Shown: positions 1 to 11,964 of the stretch, piece by piece
Layout: each line of letters opens with the position of its first letter
Numbering within the stretch: position 1 is the first letter of the stretch
DNA from: Agarilytica rhodophyticola
Lineage (GTDB): Bacteria > Pseudomonadota > Gammaproteobacteria > Pseudomonadales > Cellvibrionaceae
Assembly (NCBI RefSeq): GCF_002157225.2
Contig: NZ_CP020038.1
Span: 434,001 to 498,000 of the forward strand
Reading direction: 5' to 3'
Length of the DNA: 64,000 bases
Notes under the pieces: generated by a model
Database searches by the model: none
What the model saw: only the letters and a program-made list of their open reading frames with translations
Told to the model about the DNA's origin: nothing
Made by a program: the position numbers and the translations under genes

Positions 1-1
1 T

Positions 2-3000
2 TATGTTCCTGAACAAGAGACTTCCGCTCCTGAATCGGAGTCTTCAACTCTTCTCGAACAAGAATCTTCAACTCTCGAACAAGAAGATCAAGGCAACGCA
101 CTTGAAGACTCAGCACCTATGTCTTTAGGTATGGAGCTTGATGGAGCAGACGATGATATTTCTATTACCGGAGCGGTGGCTGCAGGATTAGGTGCGAGTG
201 CGCTTAGTAGTCTAGAACCATCGATAGACTCCGTTGATAGCGATACACCAAATATTGAGTTGATGAATGAAAGCTTCGATATCGGCAATGAAATGGCCGG
301 TATGGATTTGGCTGATATTAGTGACGATACCAGCGAACCAGAAACTCAAATTCTTGAAGAGATTAATAGCGACTCCGATATCGAAGAAGTTGAACTTAGT
401 TCTGAAGTTGAATCGCAATCTGAACTTGACGAGCTGGATCAACAAGCCGACGCGCCTGATTTAGATGCTGTTGCTACATTAGAGCAGCCAAGTATTGTTG
501 ATGACCTTGAAACAGAAGACTTAGAACTGTCCTTTGAAGGCTTTGAAGAACCGGCTGATACTGTCACTAATGTCGATTCCTTAGAACTTGAAGATGATAT
601 TCTTCACGAAGGAATGAGTGCAGTTGATGATAGCATCCTTACCCTCGAAGAAGAGCAGGCCATAAGTGAGCAAGATAGCCTCGAAGATAGCGTTATTGTG
701 GAAGATGAAAACGCAACTGTTGAAGAGGCAGAGGCACATCCACCGATCCAAGAGCAAGCTCATGAGCCGAGCGCAGAAACGCCAGCTGTTGAAGTGGCGG
801 CAGAACTTGAGGGCAATGTTGGTGTTATTCCAGGTTTACTAGACGATATTGACTCTAAGTCAGAAGATTTTGACCAGGATATTTTAGAAATTTTCCTAGA
901 GGAAGCCGAAGAACTATCCGAAGGGCTCGATGAAGCGATCCACGCATGGCAGTCAAATTGGTCTGATAGCGAAAGTTTAGAAGAGATTAAACGTATTCTG
1001 CATACCTTAAAAGGCGGTGCGCGTTTGTCTGGTCTAACCAAGTTTGGCGATCTTACCCACGATTACGAAAGTATGTTGATCGATATGGGGGAAGATCTTT
1101 CCGGCGTTGATCAAAATTTCTTTAATAAAATTCACGGTTTCCAAGATAAAATACTATCGGCAACCAGAGCCGTTAAAACGTTTATCGAAAGTGACTACGA
1201 TTCGGCAATCGGTGTTGCTGAGGAAGCAAGTACCGCTCCTGCTCCTGTGACCGAGGCTGACTCGAACATAGAAGAATTACCCACCTTAACAGAAGCAGTC
1301 GACCTTGATCATGCCGAGGCTGGTAAGCCCGATCCGGCAAGTGATGAGCCAGATACTAATAATGTCGTTAAGTTTGAGCCTAAGACTAAGCCAATTCCTA
1401 CAACAGAGCCTGAAAGTCATGAGTTCACCATGCCGACCATTGGTGGTGGTAGTGGCGGCGGACAGCAGGCTGCAGCAAGCGTCGCTATTAAAAAGGCCGG
1501 TCCGCAAGAAGTTGTTAAGGTGTCGGCAGAACTTCTGGAAGAATTGGTAAACCTCGCAGGTGAAACATCGATTAACCGAAGTCGCCTTGAGCAGTATGTC
1601 AATGACTTTGGCTTTGCCCTAGAGGAAGTTGATTCAACGCTTAGCCGTTTGCAAGATCAGCTTCGTCGTCTCGATATTGAAACAGAAGCACAGATTCTCT
1701 TCCGTCAGGAACAGATGGAGGCACACGACGAATTTGACCCGCTGGAAATGGACCGTTATTCCCATTTACAGCAGCTGTCTCGTTCGTTGATAGAATCAGC
1801 TTCGGATTTGACGGACTTGAAAACCGATCTCGGTGATAAGCTGAGAGTAACGGAAACTTTACTATTACAGCAGTCACGTATTAATACTACCTTGCAAGAA
1901 GGGTTGATGCGCTCGCGCATGGTGCCATTCTCCCGTATGGTGCCGCGTCTGCGTAGAATCGTAAGGCAGGTTTCTGCCGAACTAGGCAAAAACGTCAGCT
2001 TTGAGTTGGATAATGTTGAAGGTGAACTAGACCGTTCTGTGCTTGAACGCATGGTGCCGCCTTTCGAGCACATGCTGCGTAATGCTGTGGATCACGGTAT
2101 TGAGTCCCCTGAAGAGCGCTTGGCAGCAGGTAAAACAGAATCTGGCCGCATTGTACTTACCCTTGCCCGTGAGGGGGGTGATGTCATTATCCGCCTTGCT
2201 GATGATGGTCGTGGTGTGGATCTTAAGCGGGTTAAAGAAAAGGCGATCGAGCGCGAGCTGATGGCGCCTGATGCTCAGCTTAGTGATTACGACATTATGC
2301 AGTTTATCTTGCATGCAGGTTTCAGTACGGCAGAAAACGTAACGCAGATTTCCGGTCGTGGTGTTGGTATGGACGTGGTCAGTGCTGAAATTAAGCAGCT
2401 TGGCGGCTCAGTGAAAATCAATTCCTCTTGGGGTAAAGGGACTGAGTTTATTATACGTTTACCATTTACTCTGTCGGTTAACCGTGCACTGATGGTGGAG
2501 ATTGGTAAGGATCACTATGCTGTTCCGCTAAGCTCTATCGAAGGTATTGTGCGTGTAAGCCCATTTGAACTGGAGCATTATTACGCAAGTCCGGAAGCGC
2601 AGTTTGAATACGCCAATGAAAATTATCATGTGCGTTATCTCGGCTCCTTATTGTATGCCGGCTCTAAACCTGTTTTAGAAGGTCATGTGTTGCCATTGCC
2701 GGTAATGTTAGTAAGATCCGCCGAGCATACCATGGCACTGCAAGTTGATGCGGTACTGGGAAGCCGGGAGATCGTGGTGAAAAGCCTCGGTCAACAGTTC
2801 AGCAGTGTGCCTGGGTTATCTGGCGCTACTGTGATGGGGGATGGCTCGGTTGTGGTCATTCTCGACCCCCACGCCCTGGTTCGCCAGGAGATTGCTCAAG
2901 CCAGTTTACAAATCGAAGAAGAAAAAGCCGAAGCACTTGTTGAAGTACAGGAAGAAAGTGGCACTCGCAAGATTATGGTAGTGGATGACTCGGTAACGGT

Positions 3001-3343
3001 ACGTAAAGTAACGACTCGCTTCCTGGAACGTGAAGGTTTTGAGGTGATTACTGCAAAAGACGGCGTGGATGCGCTGCGCTTATTACAAGAGGGGTTGCCA
3101 GATCTTATGCTACTTGATATCGAGATGCCTCGTATGGATGGTTTCGAAGTAGCAAAAACTGTTCGTACTACCAAGCGCTGGGAAGGACTACCCATCATTA
3201 TGATTACCTCAAGAACCGGTGATAAGCATAGAGAGCATGCGCTAAGCCTTGGGGTTAATAACTATTTAGGTAAGCCTTATCAAGAAGACATTCTACTCGA
3301 AGCCATCTCTGAAATTTTGGACAAAAAGAGTGGACAAAAATAG
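2..3343 (+). CDS. chpA: ChpA-type hybrid chemotaxis histidine kinase, C-terminal part (5' end outside window)
   Basis: The frame is open from the first base of the window, so the start lies upstream; about 1113 residues are visible. Order seen: a long acidic Glu/Asp/Ser linker; one Hpt domain with the phospho-accepting motif HTLKGGARL (near base 1000); a Gly-rich hinge; a CheA dimerisation and HATPase region with N box (HMLRNAVDHG) and G boxes (ADDGRGVD, GRGVGMDV); a CheW-like domain; and a terminal receiver with phospho-Asp in LLDIEMPRMDG. Pseudomonas ChpA has several Hpt domains, so more are expected upstream. The family phosphorylates PilG/PilH-type regulators to control twitching and surface-sensing cAMP signalling. 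chpB follows after 15 bp. Confidence 0.93.
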   Translation, partial: YVPEQETSAPESESSTLLEQESSTLEQEDQGNALEDSAPMSLGMELDGADDDISITGAVAAGLGASALSSLEPSIDSVDSDTPNIELMNESFDIGNEMAGMDLADISDDTSEPETQILEEINSDSDIEEVELSSEVESQSELDELDQQADAPDLDAVATLEQPSIVDDLETEDLELSFEGFEEPADTVTNVDSLELEDDILHEGMSAVDDSILTLEEEQAISEQDSLEDSVIVEDENATVEEAEAHPPIQEQAHEPSAETPAVEVAAELEGNVGVIPGLLDDIDSKSEDFDQDILEIFLEEAEELSEGLDEAIHAWQSNWSDSESLEEIKRILHTLKGGARLSGLTKFGDLTHDYESMLIDMGEDLSGVDQNFFNKIHGFQDKILSATRAVKTFIESDYDSAIGVAEEASTAPAPVTEADSNIEELPTLTEAVDLDHAEAGKPDPASDEPDTNNVVKFEPKTKPIPTTEPESHEFTMPTIGGGSGGGQQAAASVAIKKAGPQEVVKVSAELLEELVNLAGETSINRSRLEQYVNDFGFALEEVDSTLSRLQDQLRRLDIETEAQILFRQEQMEAHDEFDPLEMDRYSHLQQLSRSLIESASDLTDLKTDLGDKLRVTETLLLQQSRINTTLQEGLMRSRMVPFSRMVPRLRRIVRQVSAELGKNVSFELDNVEGELDRSVLERMVPPFEHMLRNAVDHGIESPEERLAAGKTESGRIVLTLAREGGDVIIRLADDGRGVDLKRVKEKAIERELMAPDAQLSDYDIMQFILHAGFSTAENVTQISGRGVGMDVVSAEIKQLGGSVKINSSWGKGTEFIIRLPFTLSVNRALMVEIGKDHYAVPLSSIEGIVRVSPFELEHYYASPEAQFEYANENYHVRYLGSLLYAGSKPVLEGHVLPLPVMLVRSAEHTMALQVDAVLGSREIVVKSLGQQFSSVPGLSGATVMGDGSVVVILDPHALVRQEIAQASLQIEEEKAEALVEVQEESGTRKIMVVDDSVTVRKVTTRFLEREGFEVITAKDGVDALRLLQEGLPDLMLLDIEMPRMDGFEVAKTVRTTKRWEGLPIIMITSRTGDKHREHALSLGVNNYLGKPYQEDILLEAISEILDKKSGQK

Positions 3344-3358
3344 TGACCGAGGTGTTAT

Positions 3359-4309
3359 GTGTCGTCGCTAAATATAGGCTTGTTAGCAGATAGCAGCATT
3401 CAGCTAAATAATTTGCAGGCGATTGTAAAGCATACACCCTTTCATGTTTCTTCTGCTTTGCTAACACGCCCTGATAACCTAGAGAGACTTGCTGAGGCTG
3501 ATGTCTGGGTTGTGCGTGTCGATATGGAAGATGAGTGCGCACAAATGTTTTTTGATTACCTTGATAATATGAATGTCACGGTGATCTATGATGAAGCCGA
3601 ATCCTACTCTTCTTTGGACATTGAAGAGCGAGCCAAACGTTTTTCAAAGAAAATAGAGGCTTGTGTATCGCAGACAAAAGAAGATTCCATAGGCTTAAAA
3701 CGTGCTTCTTATGTCTGGGTTTTAGCTGCGTCCGCAGGTGGTGTAGAAGCGGTTATGGCATTTATTAAGCAAGTGCCTGAAGATATCGGAAATATAGCCT
3801 TTATCTATGTGCAGCACATGGATGAATACATGGCTGATAACCTGCTGAAAACCATAGGCCGTAATACTCACTGGGCGGTAAGTTATTGCACAAAGCCCAA
3901 TATTATTTGTGAAAAAAGTATTTACTTGGTGTCGCCTTCGTCTGAACTTGAATTTAGTGACATTGGTGTAATGACGCCTACCAATACTGTATGGAATGGG
4001 CCTTACAAGCCTTCTGTGGATCATATTGTGGCTAAGATTTGGCGACACTATGGTAAAAATAGTGGTGTGATCGTATTTTCGGGTATGGGTAATGATGGTG
4101 CTAAAACCTGTCCGATGATAAAACACGCCGGTGGCCAGGTATGGGTACAATCATTGGAGAGTTGTGCCGTCGACTCCATGCCAAGAGAAGTCACTAATAC
4201 AGACTGTGTGAGCTTTTCAGGCACGCCTGAGCAACTGGCTCATCATTTTGCTAATTATAATAGTCGATCAATTGTAAGTTCTAAGGATAAAGAGTCCAGC
4301 TATGAGTGA
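3359..4309 (+). CDS. chpB: ChpB, CheB-type protein-glutamate methylesterase
   Basis: A 316-residue cytoplasmic enzyme expected to remove methyl groups from the PilJ-type receptor of the Chp system. The CheB catalytic triad is visible: Ser125 (AASAGGVE), His153 (VQHMDE) and Asp246 (SGMGNDGAK). The first 110 residues have a receiver-like pattern (GLLADSS) but no obvious phospho-accepting Asp, as in other ChpB proteins and unlike classical CheB, so control by phosphorylation is doubtful. The start is GTG at 3359, with GAGG six bases upstream; the ATG at 3356 is in another frame and stops at once. It lies between chpA and chpC and overlaps chpC by 8 bp, consistent with one operon. Confidence 0.92.
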   Translation: MSSLNIGLLADSSIQLNNLQAIVKHTPFHVSSALLTRPDNLERLAEADVWVVRVDMEDECAQMFFDYLDNMNVTVIYDEAESYSSLDIEERAKRFSKKIEACVSQTKEDSIGLKRASYVWVLAASAGGVEAVMAFIKQVPEDIGNIAFIYVQHMDEYMADNLLKTIGRNTHWAVSYCTKPNIICEKSIYLVSPSSELEFSDIGVMTPTNTVWNGPYKPSVDHIVAKIWRHYGKNSGVIVFSGMGNDGAKTCPMIKHAGGQVWVQSLESCAVDSMPREVTNTDCVSFSGTPEQLAHHFANYNSRSIVSSKDKESSYE

Positions 4310-4781
4310 AAATCCTGTTGCTACAACCACCACATCTGACAAAGAAATTCCATGCATGCTACTGCCTATGAAAGGGCACGCACTATTGGTTCCTACGACT
4401 ACTGTGGCGGAAATGAGCGTAGTAAAAGCATTAGACGATGCCAGTGGAGCACCCAAATGGCTGATGGGTTTATATTCATGGCGAGGTATCCAAGTACCTG
4501 TTATTTCAATCGAGAACCTCAATGGCTTGGGTGAAGCTGAGCTTAATCCCGATGGTCGTATCGCTATTCTCAATAGCGCTGGGGCCAGCCAGCAAGTACC
4601 TTTTATTGGTATCCACACACAAGGTATTCCTCGTATGGCTCGTATCGCCGAAGATGATATCGCCGAAAATGAAGAAGGTTCGCGTCGACCTTTTGATGTC
4701 ATGGCGGTTAAAGTCGGTATGGAAGAGTTTTATATTCCAGATATTACGGCCATCCAAATGGCCTATGCCAACGTTATGTAA
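4302..4781 (+). CDS. chpC: ChpC, CheW-like coupling protein
   Basis: A 159-residue CheW-like protein with the characteristic pattern LMGLYSWRGIQVPVISIENL in the middle, followed by a second beta subdomain. CheW proteins link receptors to the CheA-type kinase; Chp clusters carry two (PilI and ChpC), and the position after chpB points to ChpC. The ATG overlaps the end of chpB by 8 bp, indicating translational coupling. This is the last gene of the cluster in this direction. Confidence 0.88.
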   Translation: MSENPVATTTTSDKEIPCMLLPMKGHALLVPTTTVAEMSVVKALDDASGAPKWLMGLYSWRGIQVPVISIENLNGLGEAELNPDGRIAILNSAGASQQVPFIGIHTQGIPRMARIAEDDIAENEEGSRRPFDVMAVKVGMEEFYIPDITAIQMAYANVM

Positions 4782-7118
<2,337 letters not shown>

Positions 7119-7178
7119 AATTCTTATCTTATTACATTGGTGTTAGTAGACCCTAGTGAAGAGAAGAATGGGTTTATC

Positions 7179-7210
7179 AAATGAAGCTCAATTTGAGCTT
7201 CATTTTATAT
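7179..7210 (+). terminator. Rho-independent terminator after fadH
   Basis: A 13-bp perfect inverted repeat (AAATGAAGCTCAA at 7179-7191 and its complement at 7193-7205) followed by TTTATAT. A short reading frame starting inside it is not considered a gene. Confidence 0.7.
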
Positions 7211-7848
7211 CTCTTGTCGATAGTTAGACGTCCATATTTAGAAAAGCAGAATGAACGTATTCTTTTGACTATTTACTTACAGTTGATAAGTCTTAGTTAT
7301 AAAAGTTTTAGTTGTCATAATAAATTTAAATGCAGTGAACCACCATTATTTTTATTCTACGAATAGCCTTGCTGAAGATACATTAATGCTTAATGTTATT
7401 TAGCTTAATTTCGAAAAAGATGAGCTGCTACTTGTCTCCACACTTATTCATTATTATCAAGTATAAACCTCCAATATTAATAGCTCTTGCTTGCTCTAAG
7501 AGATGTTAAGCCGACAATAAATAAGACGCCTCTAGTTACATAGATATATTGTTATGGGCATTTCGAGAGTCATGTTCAAGAGCTTTAAGCATTCGCAAAA
7601 TTATGTCATTGATGATTTACCAGAGAATAGCAAATCCCGGGTGACGTCCAAACCATCTACTCCACGCCTTATCACTTGAAAGATTTATTTAAAAACGATA
7701 GCTAGTTTTTGCCATTTTAATAATGTTGCTAAAAGCGCTTTGATAAAGTCGTAAGACTCATCACACTATAAATATACCTATGCTAGGATTTTCTTCGCGT
7801 GAAAACGCAATGTCATAAAATACCTGTAATTACTTTAAGGATGATCCT
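7211..7848. other. Gene-free region upstream of the secreted hypothetical
   Basis: An AT-rich stretch with no reading frame that has both a start and a ribosome site. The last 100 bases probably hold the promoter for the next gene (TTGATA at 7740 and TATAAA at 7767 are present, but 21 bp apart). Confidence 0.4.
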
Positions 7849-8466
7849 ATGAAAAATACATTATTAACTTTGATTTTAGTTGTGATAAGCAGTGTTTTTT
7901 CTACCAATGTAATGGCAGCCGATATTGAAGCAGGCGTTGTTAAAAATGTTCCGAATCAGTTAGATATCATTCAAGATGACCCGTTTTATTTATCACCCTC
8001 AGATTTAGCGGGAGTTGATATAGATGCATCAATATTAGAATCTGATTTTTCCAAGAAGGAAAATCTCGCTGCAAATTTAAATAAAATGGGCCCAGCCCCT
8101 GGCATTTCTTACTTTGAAATTGCTGCTGTAGTTTCAGTCAGTTATCCCTTCCTAGATGAGGTTCTTGCCAACCAATTTTCAACGAATGAGGATCATGGTG
8201 GCGGTCAGGTAAGAGTTTATGTTTTCCAATTTGGGTACGGTAATACCAACAATGCTACCTTTGCAGGTTCAAGTGTAGCGGCTACATCTTCAACTCCACG
8301 ATGCGGATCAAATTTATCTCAGTGTAGTGCTGGCCAAACAGTAACAGGGTTTTTACATCAATTCGATTTCTTTGGGCCTACAAATGTAAGTGGGCAGGTA
8401 AACGTGTCTGCAAACTCAATAGCTTTTCCTTTTGGGTTTTGGAGCGACTCTGTATTCATTCGATAA
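7849..8466 (+). CDS. Secreted hypothetical protein
   Basis: A 205-residue protein with a clear Sec signal peptide (hydrophobic residues 5-22, cleavage likely after NVMA-A). The mature part is polar, with a His/Gly motif (EDHGGGQVRVYVFQFGYG), Asn/Ser-rich stretches and two Cys (CGSNLSQC) that could form a disulfide. I do not firmly recognise it; the GGGQ..V...FGYGNTN pattern recalls the YolA-type DUF4879 family, but that is from memory. The start is ATG after AAGGATGATCCT. It ends just before a strong bidirectional terminator. Confidence 0.75.
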   Translation: MKNTLLTLILVVISSVFSTNVMAADIEAGVVKNVPNQLDIIQDDPFYLSPSDLAGVDIDASILESDFSKKENLAANLNKMGPAPGISYFEIAAVVSVSYPFLDEVLANQFSTNEDHGGGQVRVYVFQFGYGNTNNATFAGSSVAATSSTPRCGSNLSQCSAGQTVTGFLHQFDFFGPTNVSGQVNVSANSIAFPFGFWSDSVFIR

Positions 8467-8471
8467 ATTAT

Positions 8472-8510
8472 TATTACAACGCATTGGCTCTTACCCAATG
8501 CGTTGTAATA
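8472..8510. terminator. Bidirectional terminator between convergent genes
   Basis: A 16-bp perfect stem (8472-8487 with 8495-8510) and a 7-nt loop. It serves the plus-strand gene ending at 8466; the last codons of the minus-strand gene that ends at 8491 run through one arm. Confidence 0.75.
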
Positions 8511-9006
8511 TATTAACAATTTTACTGGCTGACTGAATGGCTTGGTGAGAGTTATTGCCATATTGCTTCATCATTTCAAGGTCGTTACGCATATTCTCTA
8601 AATGATTACGTGGCGCACTTAAGTCTTCATTGATTCCCGATGGGCGAAACATATCCAGCATTTCACTGCCCGAGATAAGATTATTGTCATAAAGCTCCTT
8701 TGCCATTGCCATTACCTCATGACCTGAAATATTGGTTACATTATATTTATCCGATATTTCTTGCCACTTCGTTTCTGCTTGCTGTGCTGTCCTGCTGATA
8801 GAAACTGTATCGCTGTGCACTTCTGGTGATGTAGACTTCTCTCGCACCTCACTGGTAGATATTGCTTTATTAGACTCGGTAGTTGCATTACTTACTTCTA
8901 CATGTTGCGGCAATAGTCTGCCGCTTGAGGAATGTTTAGGTGAAATAGTTGCCGCCTGATTATGGTGTGCCAGGTTATATGTGTGTTGTGTACCAGTAAT
9001 ATGCAT
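8491..9006 (-). CDS. Hypothetical protein, Ser/Thr/His-rich N-terminus
   Basis: A 171-residue soluble protein with no signal peptide. Residues 1-75 are low-complexity (Ser, Thr, His, Gln). Then comes DTVSISRTAQ, a motif like those near the N-terminus of some flagellar regulatory or rod proteins, followed by a helical part (VTNISGHEVMAMAKELYDN) that resembles a conserved domain I cannot name. AGGAGG lies just upstream of the ATG on the minus strand. The last codons overlap the terminator arm. No function is proposed. Confidence 0.7.
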   Translation of the reverse strand: MHITGTQHTYNLAHHNQAATISPKHSSSGRLLPQHVEVSNATTESNKAISTSEVREKSTSPEVHSDTVSISRTAQQAETKWQEISDKYNVTNISGHEVMAMAKELYDNNLISGSEMLDMFRPSGINEDLSAPRNHLENMRNDLEMMKQYGNNSHQAIQSASKIVNILQRIG

Positions 9007-9140
9007 ATCTTACCTCCTGAAATGACCGATATACATGTGTAGAGCAATAGCTGTGCCGTTTTTTTAATACAGGCTCATCCAGTTTTTTGACTGGCTATCG
9101 AAGTAGAATACTATATTTTTTGAGCAAGCTATCTGAATTA

Positions 9141-9725
9141 TTATAATTCGATTTTTTTTCTTAACCGTGAAAGGGATACAGGGGTGATACCTAGGAAGGA
9201 AGCAATATGGTATTGGGTTAGTTTGGCACAGAGTTGGGGATATTCTCGATGGAACCAACGGTATCGTTGTTCCGCGTTGCCCAGTAGGAGTTTTGCTTCT
9301 TTGCGAGCATTTTTAATAAAGACTTCTTGCATAAGCTTTATTTCTAAGCGAAGCCAGTCGGGGCTTCGTGTACTTATTTTACAGAGCGATTGGTAGTCGG
9401 CTTCAAGTAAGTGTGTAGGTTCAAGTGCTTGTACATATATTTGACTGGGCTCATCAGCAACGATGGCACTTACTGGAGCTAAGGCTTCATTTTCTTGGTA
9501 AAAGTGTTGGTTAAACTCTTGTCCTGATTGATCAATATAATAAACTCGCAGCAAACCTTCAAGAATAAAACATAAGCTTCGGCAATTATCACCAGCTTTT
9601 ATCCAGTGTTCGCCGGGCGCAATTTTTTTATAATGAAACTGGTCAGCGATAACTTGCCACTCTTCAATAGGCGATTGCAGTACTTTTTCAAAAGCATATT
9701 TTAATTGAGTAGTGGCGTCTTTCAT
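9141..9725 (-). CDS. Crp/Fnr-family transcriptional regulator
   Basis: A 194-residue protein with an N-terminal cyclic nucleotide-binding-type beta roll (GEHWIKAGDNCRSLCFILEGLLRVYY) and a short C-terminal helix-turn-helix (YHIASFLGITPVSLSRLRKK). Four-Cys Fe-S ligands of the Fnr type are absent, and the phosphate-binding Arg pocket of CRP is not obvious, so the ligand is unknown. This short subgroup often controls nearby stress or efflux genes. It precedes, on the opposite side, the Ser/Thr-rich hypothetical. Confidence 0.85.
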   Translation of the reverse strand: MKDATTQLKYAFEKVLQSPIEEWQVIADQFHYKKIAPGEHWIKAGDNCRSLCFILEGLLRVYYIDQSGQEFNQHFYQENEALAPVSAIVADEPSQIYVQALEPTHLLEADYQSLCKISTRSPDWLRLEIKLMQEVFIKNARKEAKLLLGNAEQRYRWFHREYPQLCAKLTQYHIASFLGITPVSLSRLRKKIEL

Positions 9726-9788
9726 TAATAAATTTTCTACCTTTTTACAAGAGGTTGTAACTTTTTATTTAGTCATTACTTTTTATGA

Positions 9789-10511
9789 TTAGCATTTTTT
9801 GCAAACTAAAAAAATTTCACCAATATCATTCATATTAGGCAAACCATCCATAAGGTCTAAAGGTTTTTGACGGCGGGCAACATAGGGGAAAATACGGTTG
9901 TACCACCACATAGCTCTTTTAGAATCATTCTTTAAAAACCACATGCCGATATCTGTTATTCGCGATGATTTAGGTTTCATGCCGAATATCGCACTTTTTT
10001 GTACTTCGAATCCATTATCTTTTAAAAGTTTGATTAAATGCGATGGTTCGTAGCGGCGATAATGTCCAACAAAATCGTCAAAAGGTGTCCACCATTTCTC
10101 GTGCAGAGGAGTAGATAATAATAAAGTGGTCTCATCGGCGGCGACTCGAGATAATTCTGAAATAGCCGCTTCATCATCTTCTACATGCTCAATAATATCG
10201 AGGGCACATATTAGGTCGAAAGAATTGTTTTCAAAAGGTAAATTGCATATAGATGCGATACTTGTTTTACCACCATTTTGCTTTAAAGTATCGAGCGCTG
10301 CAAAACTAATATCGACAAAATGCGTGTTGTCGATTGGAAGACGAGGTCTCAAACCAGGCGCTACTTCTAAACGACGAGAATGCTGGCTTAACAAACTGTT
10401 GACAAGCGGCCAGGTATTGTAATGATGGGCTTCTAATAGCCAGGCGCCATCCCACAAACTATCATAAACTTGGCGATTTTTTTCCAGCAAATTTACATTA
10501 TTATTTATCAA
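9789..10511 (-). CDS. Class I SAM-dependent methyltransferase
   Basis: A 240-residue protein with the Methyltransf_11 pattern: motif I is degenerate (RRLEVAPGLRPRLP, lacking the usual GxGxG), while the later motifs (PFENNSFDLICALDIIEHV) are canonical. The tail (EPSHLIKLLKDNGFEV) is typical of enzymes acting on small molecules or lipid-linked sugars. The substrate is not predictable. It is a single gene between the Crp-like regulator and hslO on the same strand, about 70 bp from hslO. Confidence 0.85.
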   Translation of the reverse strand: MINNNVNLLEKNRQVYDSLWDGAWLLEAHHYNTWPLVNSLLSQHSRRLEVAPGLRPRLPIDNTHFVDISFAALDTLKQNGGKTSIASICNLPFENNSFDLICALDIIEHVEDDEAAISELSRVAADETTLLLSTPLHEKWWTPFDDFVGHYRRYEPSHLIKLLKDNGFEVQKSAIFGMKPKSSRITDIGMWFLKNDSKRAMWWYNRIFPYVARRQKPLDLMDGLPNMNDIGEIFLVCKKC

Positions 10512-10583
10512 AAACAGCGCCTTATAATTGTAGAGTAACTAGATTTAGCAAGTACTTAATCGCCCATCATTAAGCTTATACGA

Positions 10584-11474
10584 TCAGTGGAGTAGATTAT
10601 TTTTACGCTCGAAAATTTCGTCTAGATCTTTTTCTCCAAAATGATAAACCTTGCCACAAAATTCACAGTCTATAGAAATAATATCCCTTTCCTGTAGTAA
10701 AGCTTGTGCATCATCATAGCCGATAGATTTGAGCGCATTGCCGCTGCGTTCTTTACTGCAACTACACCTAAATACAATCGGTTTTGCATCGAAAACGCGG
10801 CACTGCATTTCGTGGAACAAACGTAACAGTACTTGTTCATTTTCCAGCTCAAATAATTCTTTTGCTGATAATGTCATAGCCAGCTGTTTGGCTGTTTGCC
10901 ATAAGTCTTCACGCTTCTCTTCATCAGTGACCAACTGTTTTGGCAAGCATTGTAAAAATAAGCCACCACAGCGGCCTGCATCACTATAAAGCTGGATTTG
11001 TGTAGGCAATTGTTCCGAGTTACTAAAATAGTCTTGCAAACACTCGGCAAGCGTATTGTTTGTAATCGCAATAATACCTTGATAGCGCTTGCCTTTGTTT
11101 GGCTCGATGGTGATTGTTAGTACGCCATTACCCAGCAATTGAGGTAAGCTAATATCATCGAATGACATAGCACTTGAATCGGCGTCAGGTTGTAGCCGCA
11201 AAATACCTCTCAAGTGTCCCTCATGGTTCGTTTCCGCCATAATCAGCGCCACATTGCCCTGTCCTCTGGCTTGTAGGGTTAGTGTGCCTTCAAATTTTAA
11301 AACTTCGGCCAGTAAGGCCGCACCAGCCAAAAAATCACCGAATATTGGTGTCAGTGCTTTGGGAAAAGTTTGGTGCTGATAAGCTGCCTGAAAAGTATCT
11401 TCGATGGCGACAATTTCTCCACGAATATCTGTGTCATCAAATAGAAATCGGTTAATGTAATCGTTGGTACTCAT
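10584..11474 (-). CDS. hslO: Hsp33 redox-regulated chaperone
   Basis: A 296-residue cytosolic holdase activated by oxidation and unfolding. The C-terminal zinc switch is complete: Cys237 and Cys239 (FRCSCSKERSGN), then Cys270 and Cys273 (DCEFCGKVYHF). The N-terminal dimer fold (FGDFLAGAALLAEVLKFEG) is also typical. It lies 8 bp after hslR, as in E. coli (yrfG-hslR-hslO), so the three are probably co-transcribed heat-shock genes. Confidence 0.96.
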   Translation of the reverse strand: MSTNDYINRFLFDDTDIRGEIVAIEDTFQAAYQHQTFPKALTPIFGDFLAGAALLAEVLKFEGTLTLQARGQGNVALIMAETNHEGHLRGILRLQPDADSSAMSFDDISLPQLLGNGVLTITIEPNKGKRYQGIIAITNNTLAECLQDYFSNSEQLPTQIQLYSDAGRCGGLFLQCLPKQLVTDEEKREDLWQTAKQLAMTLSAKELFELENEQVLLRLFHEMQCRVFDAKPIVFRCSCSKERSGNALKSIGYDDAQALLQERDIISIDCEFCGKVYHFGEKDLDEIFERKNNLLH

Positions 11475-11482
11475 GTTTTTCC

Positions 11483-11881
11483 TTATTCGTCCAGTATCTC
11501 GCGTTTTATACGCTGTAACTGACGCCGCTCTTTGGTGTTCGGCTTAGTTGGTGTTTGTGCTGTTGCACCAAAAGCCTTGCGTTCTTCTGTTCGTTTTTCT
11601 CTTTGTTCGAGACTTTCTTGTGTTTCTTGATAAAGTTTTTGTGCCTCAGGCGCACCTTTGCGTTGCTCCGATAAGCCGCAAATACGCACAGTTTTCTCGT
11701 CCCAGCCTTGGCGTATAGTCAAAACATTACCGACTTCTACCTCTTTACTGGACTTTATTCGGTTGCCATCCAAGCGCACTTTACCACCCTCAATAGCATG
11801 TTTGGCTATCGATCTGGTCTTAAAAAAGCGTGCCGCCCACAACCATTTATCTATGCGTAGTTTCGTTGGTGAATCGCTCAT
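11483..11881 (-). CDS. hslR: Hsp15, S4-domain ribosome-associated heat-shock protein
   Basis: A 132-residue basic protein with an S4 RNA-binding domain in residues 8-70 (RIDKWLWAARFFKTRSIAKH, then GGKVRLDGNRIKSSKEVEVG) and a lysine/arginine-rich tail. Hsp15 binds free 50S subunits with blocked nascent chains and recycles them. It sits 8 bp before hslO and 83 bp after yrfG. Confidence 0.95.
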   Translation of the reverse strand: MSDSPTKLRIDKWLWAARFFKTRSIAKHAIEGGKVRLDGNRIKSSKEVEVGNVLTIRQGWDEKTVRICGLSEQRKGAPEAQKLYQETQESLEQREKRTEERKAFGATAQTPTKPNTKERRQLQRIKREILDE

Positions 11882-11964
11882 AAGCTCTATTTAAAGTAAC
11901 GGTTTGTAATACAAGTGTTTAGGTATTTATCTTGAATCGTATTCAATAGCTTCTCGACAATCAC

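Noticed and set aside
3722-4150. 142-residue minus-strand frame opposite chpB
   Set aside because: chpB has all catalytic motifs on the plus strand; the antisense frame is His/Tyr/Ile-rich and featureless.
7181-7366. 61-residue plus-strand frame after fadH
   Set aside because: Its start codon lies inside the fadH terminator hairpin, no ribosome site, no protein-like features.
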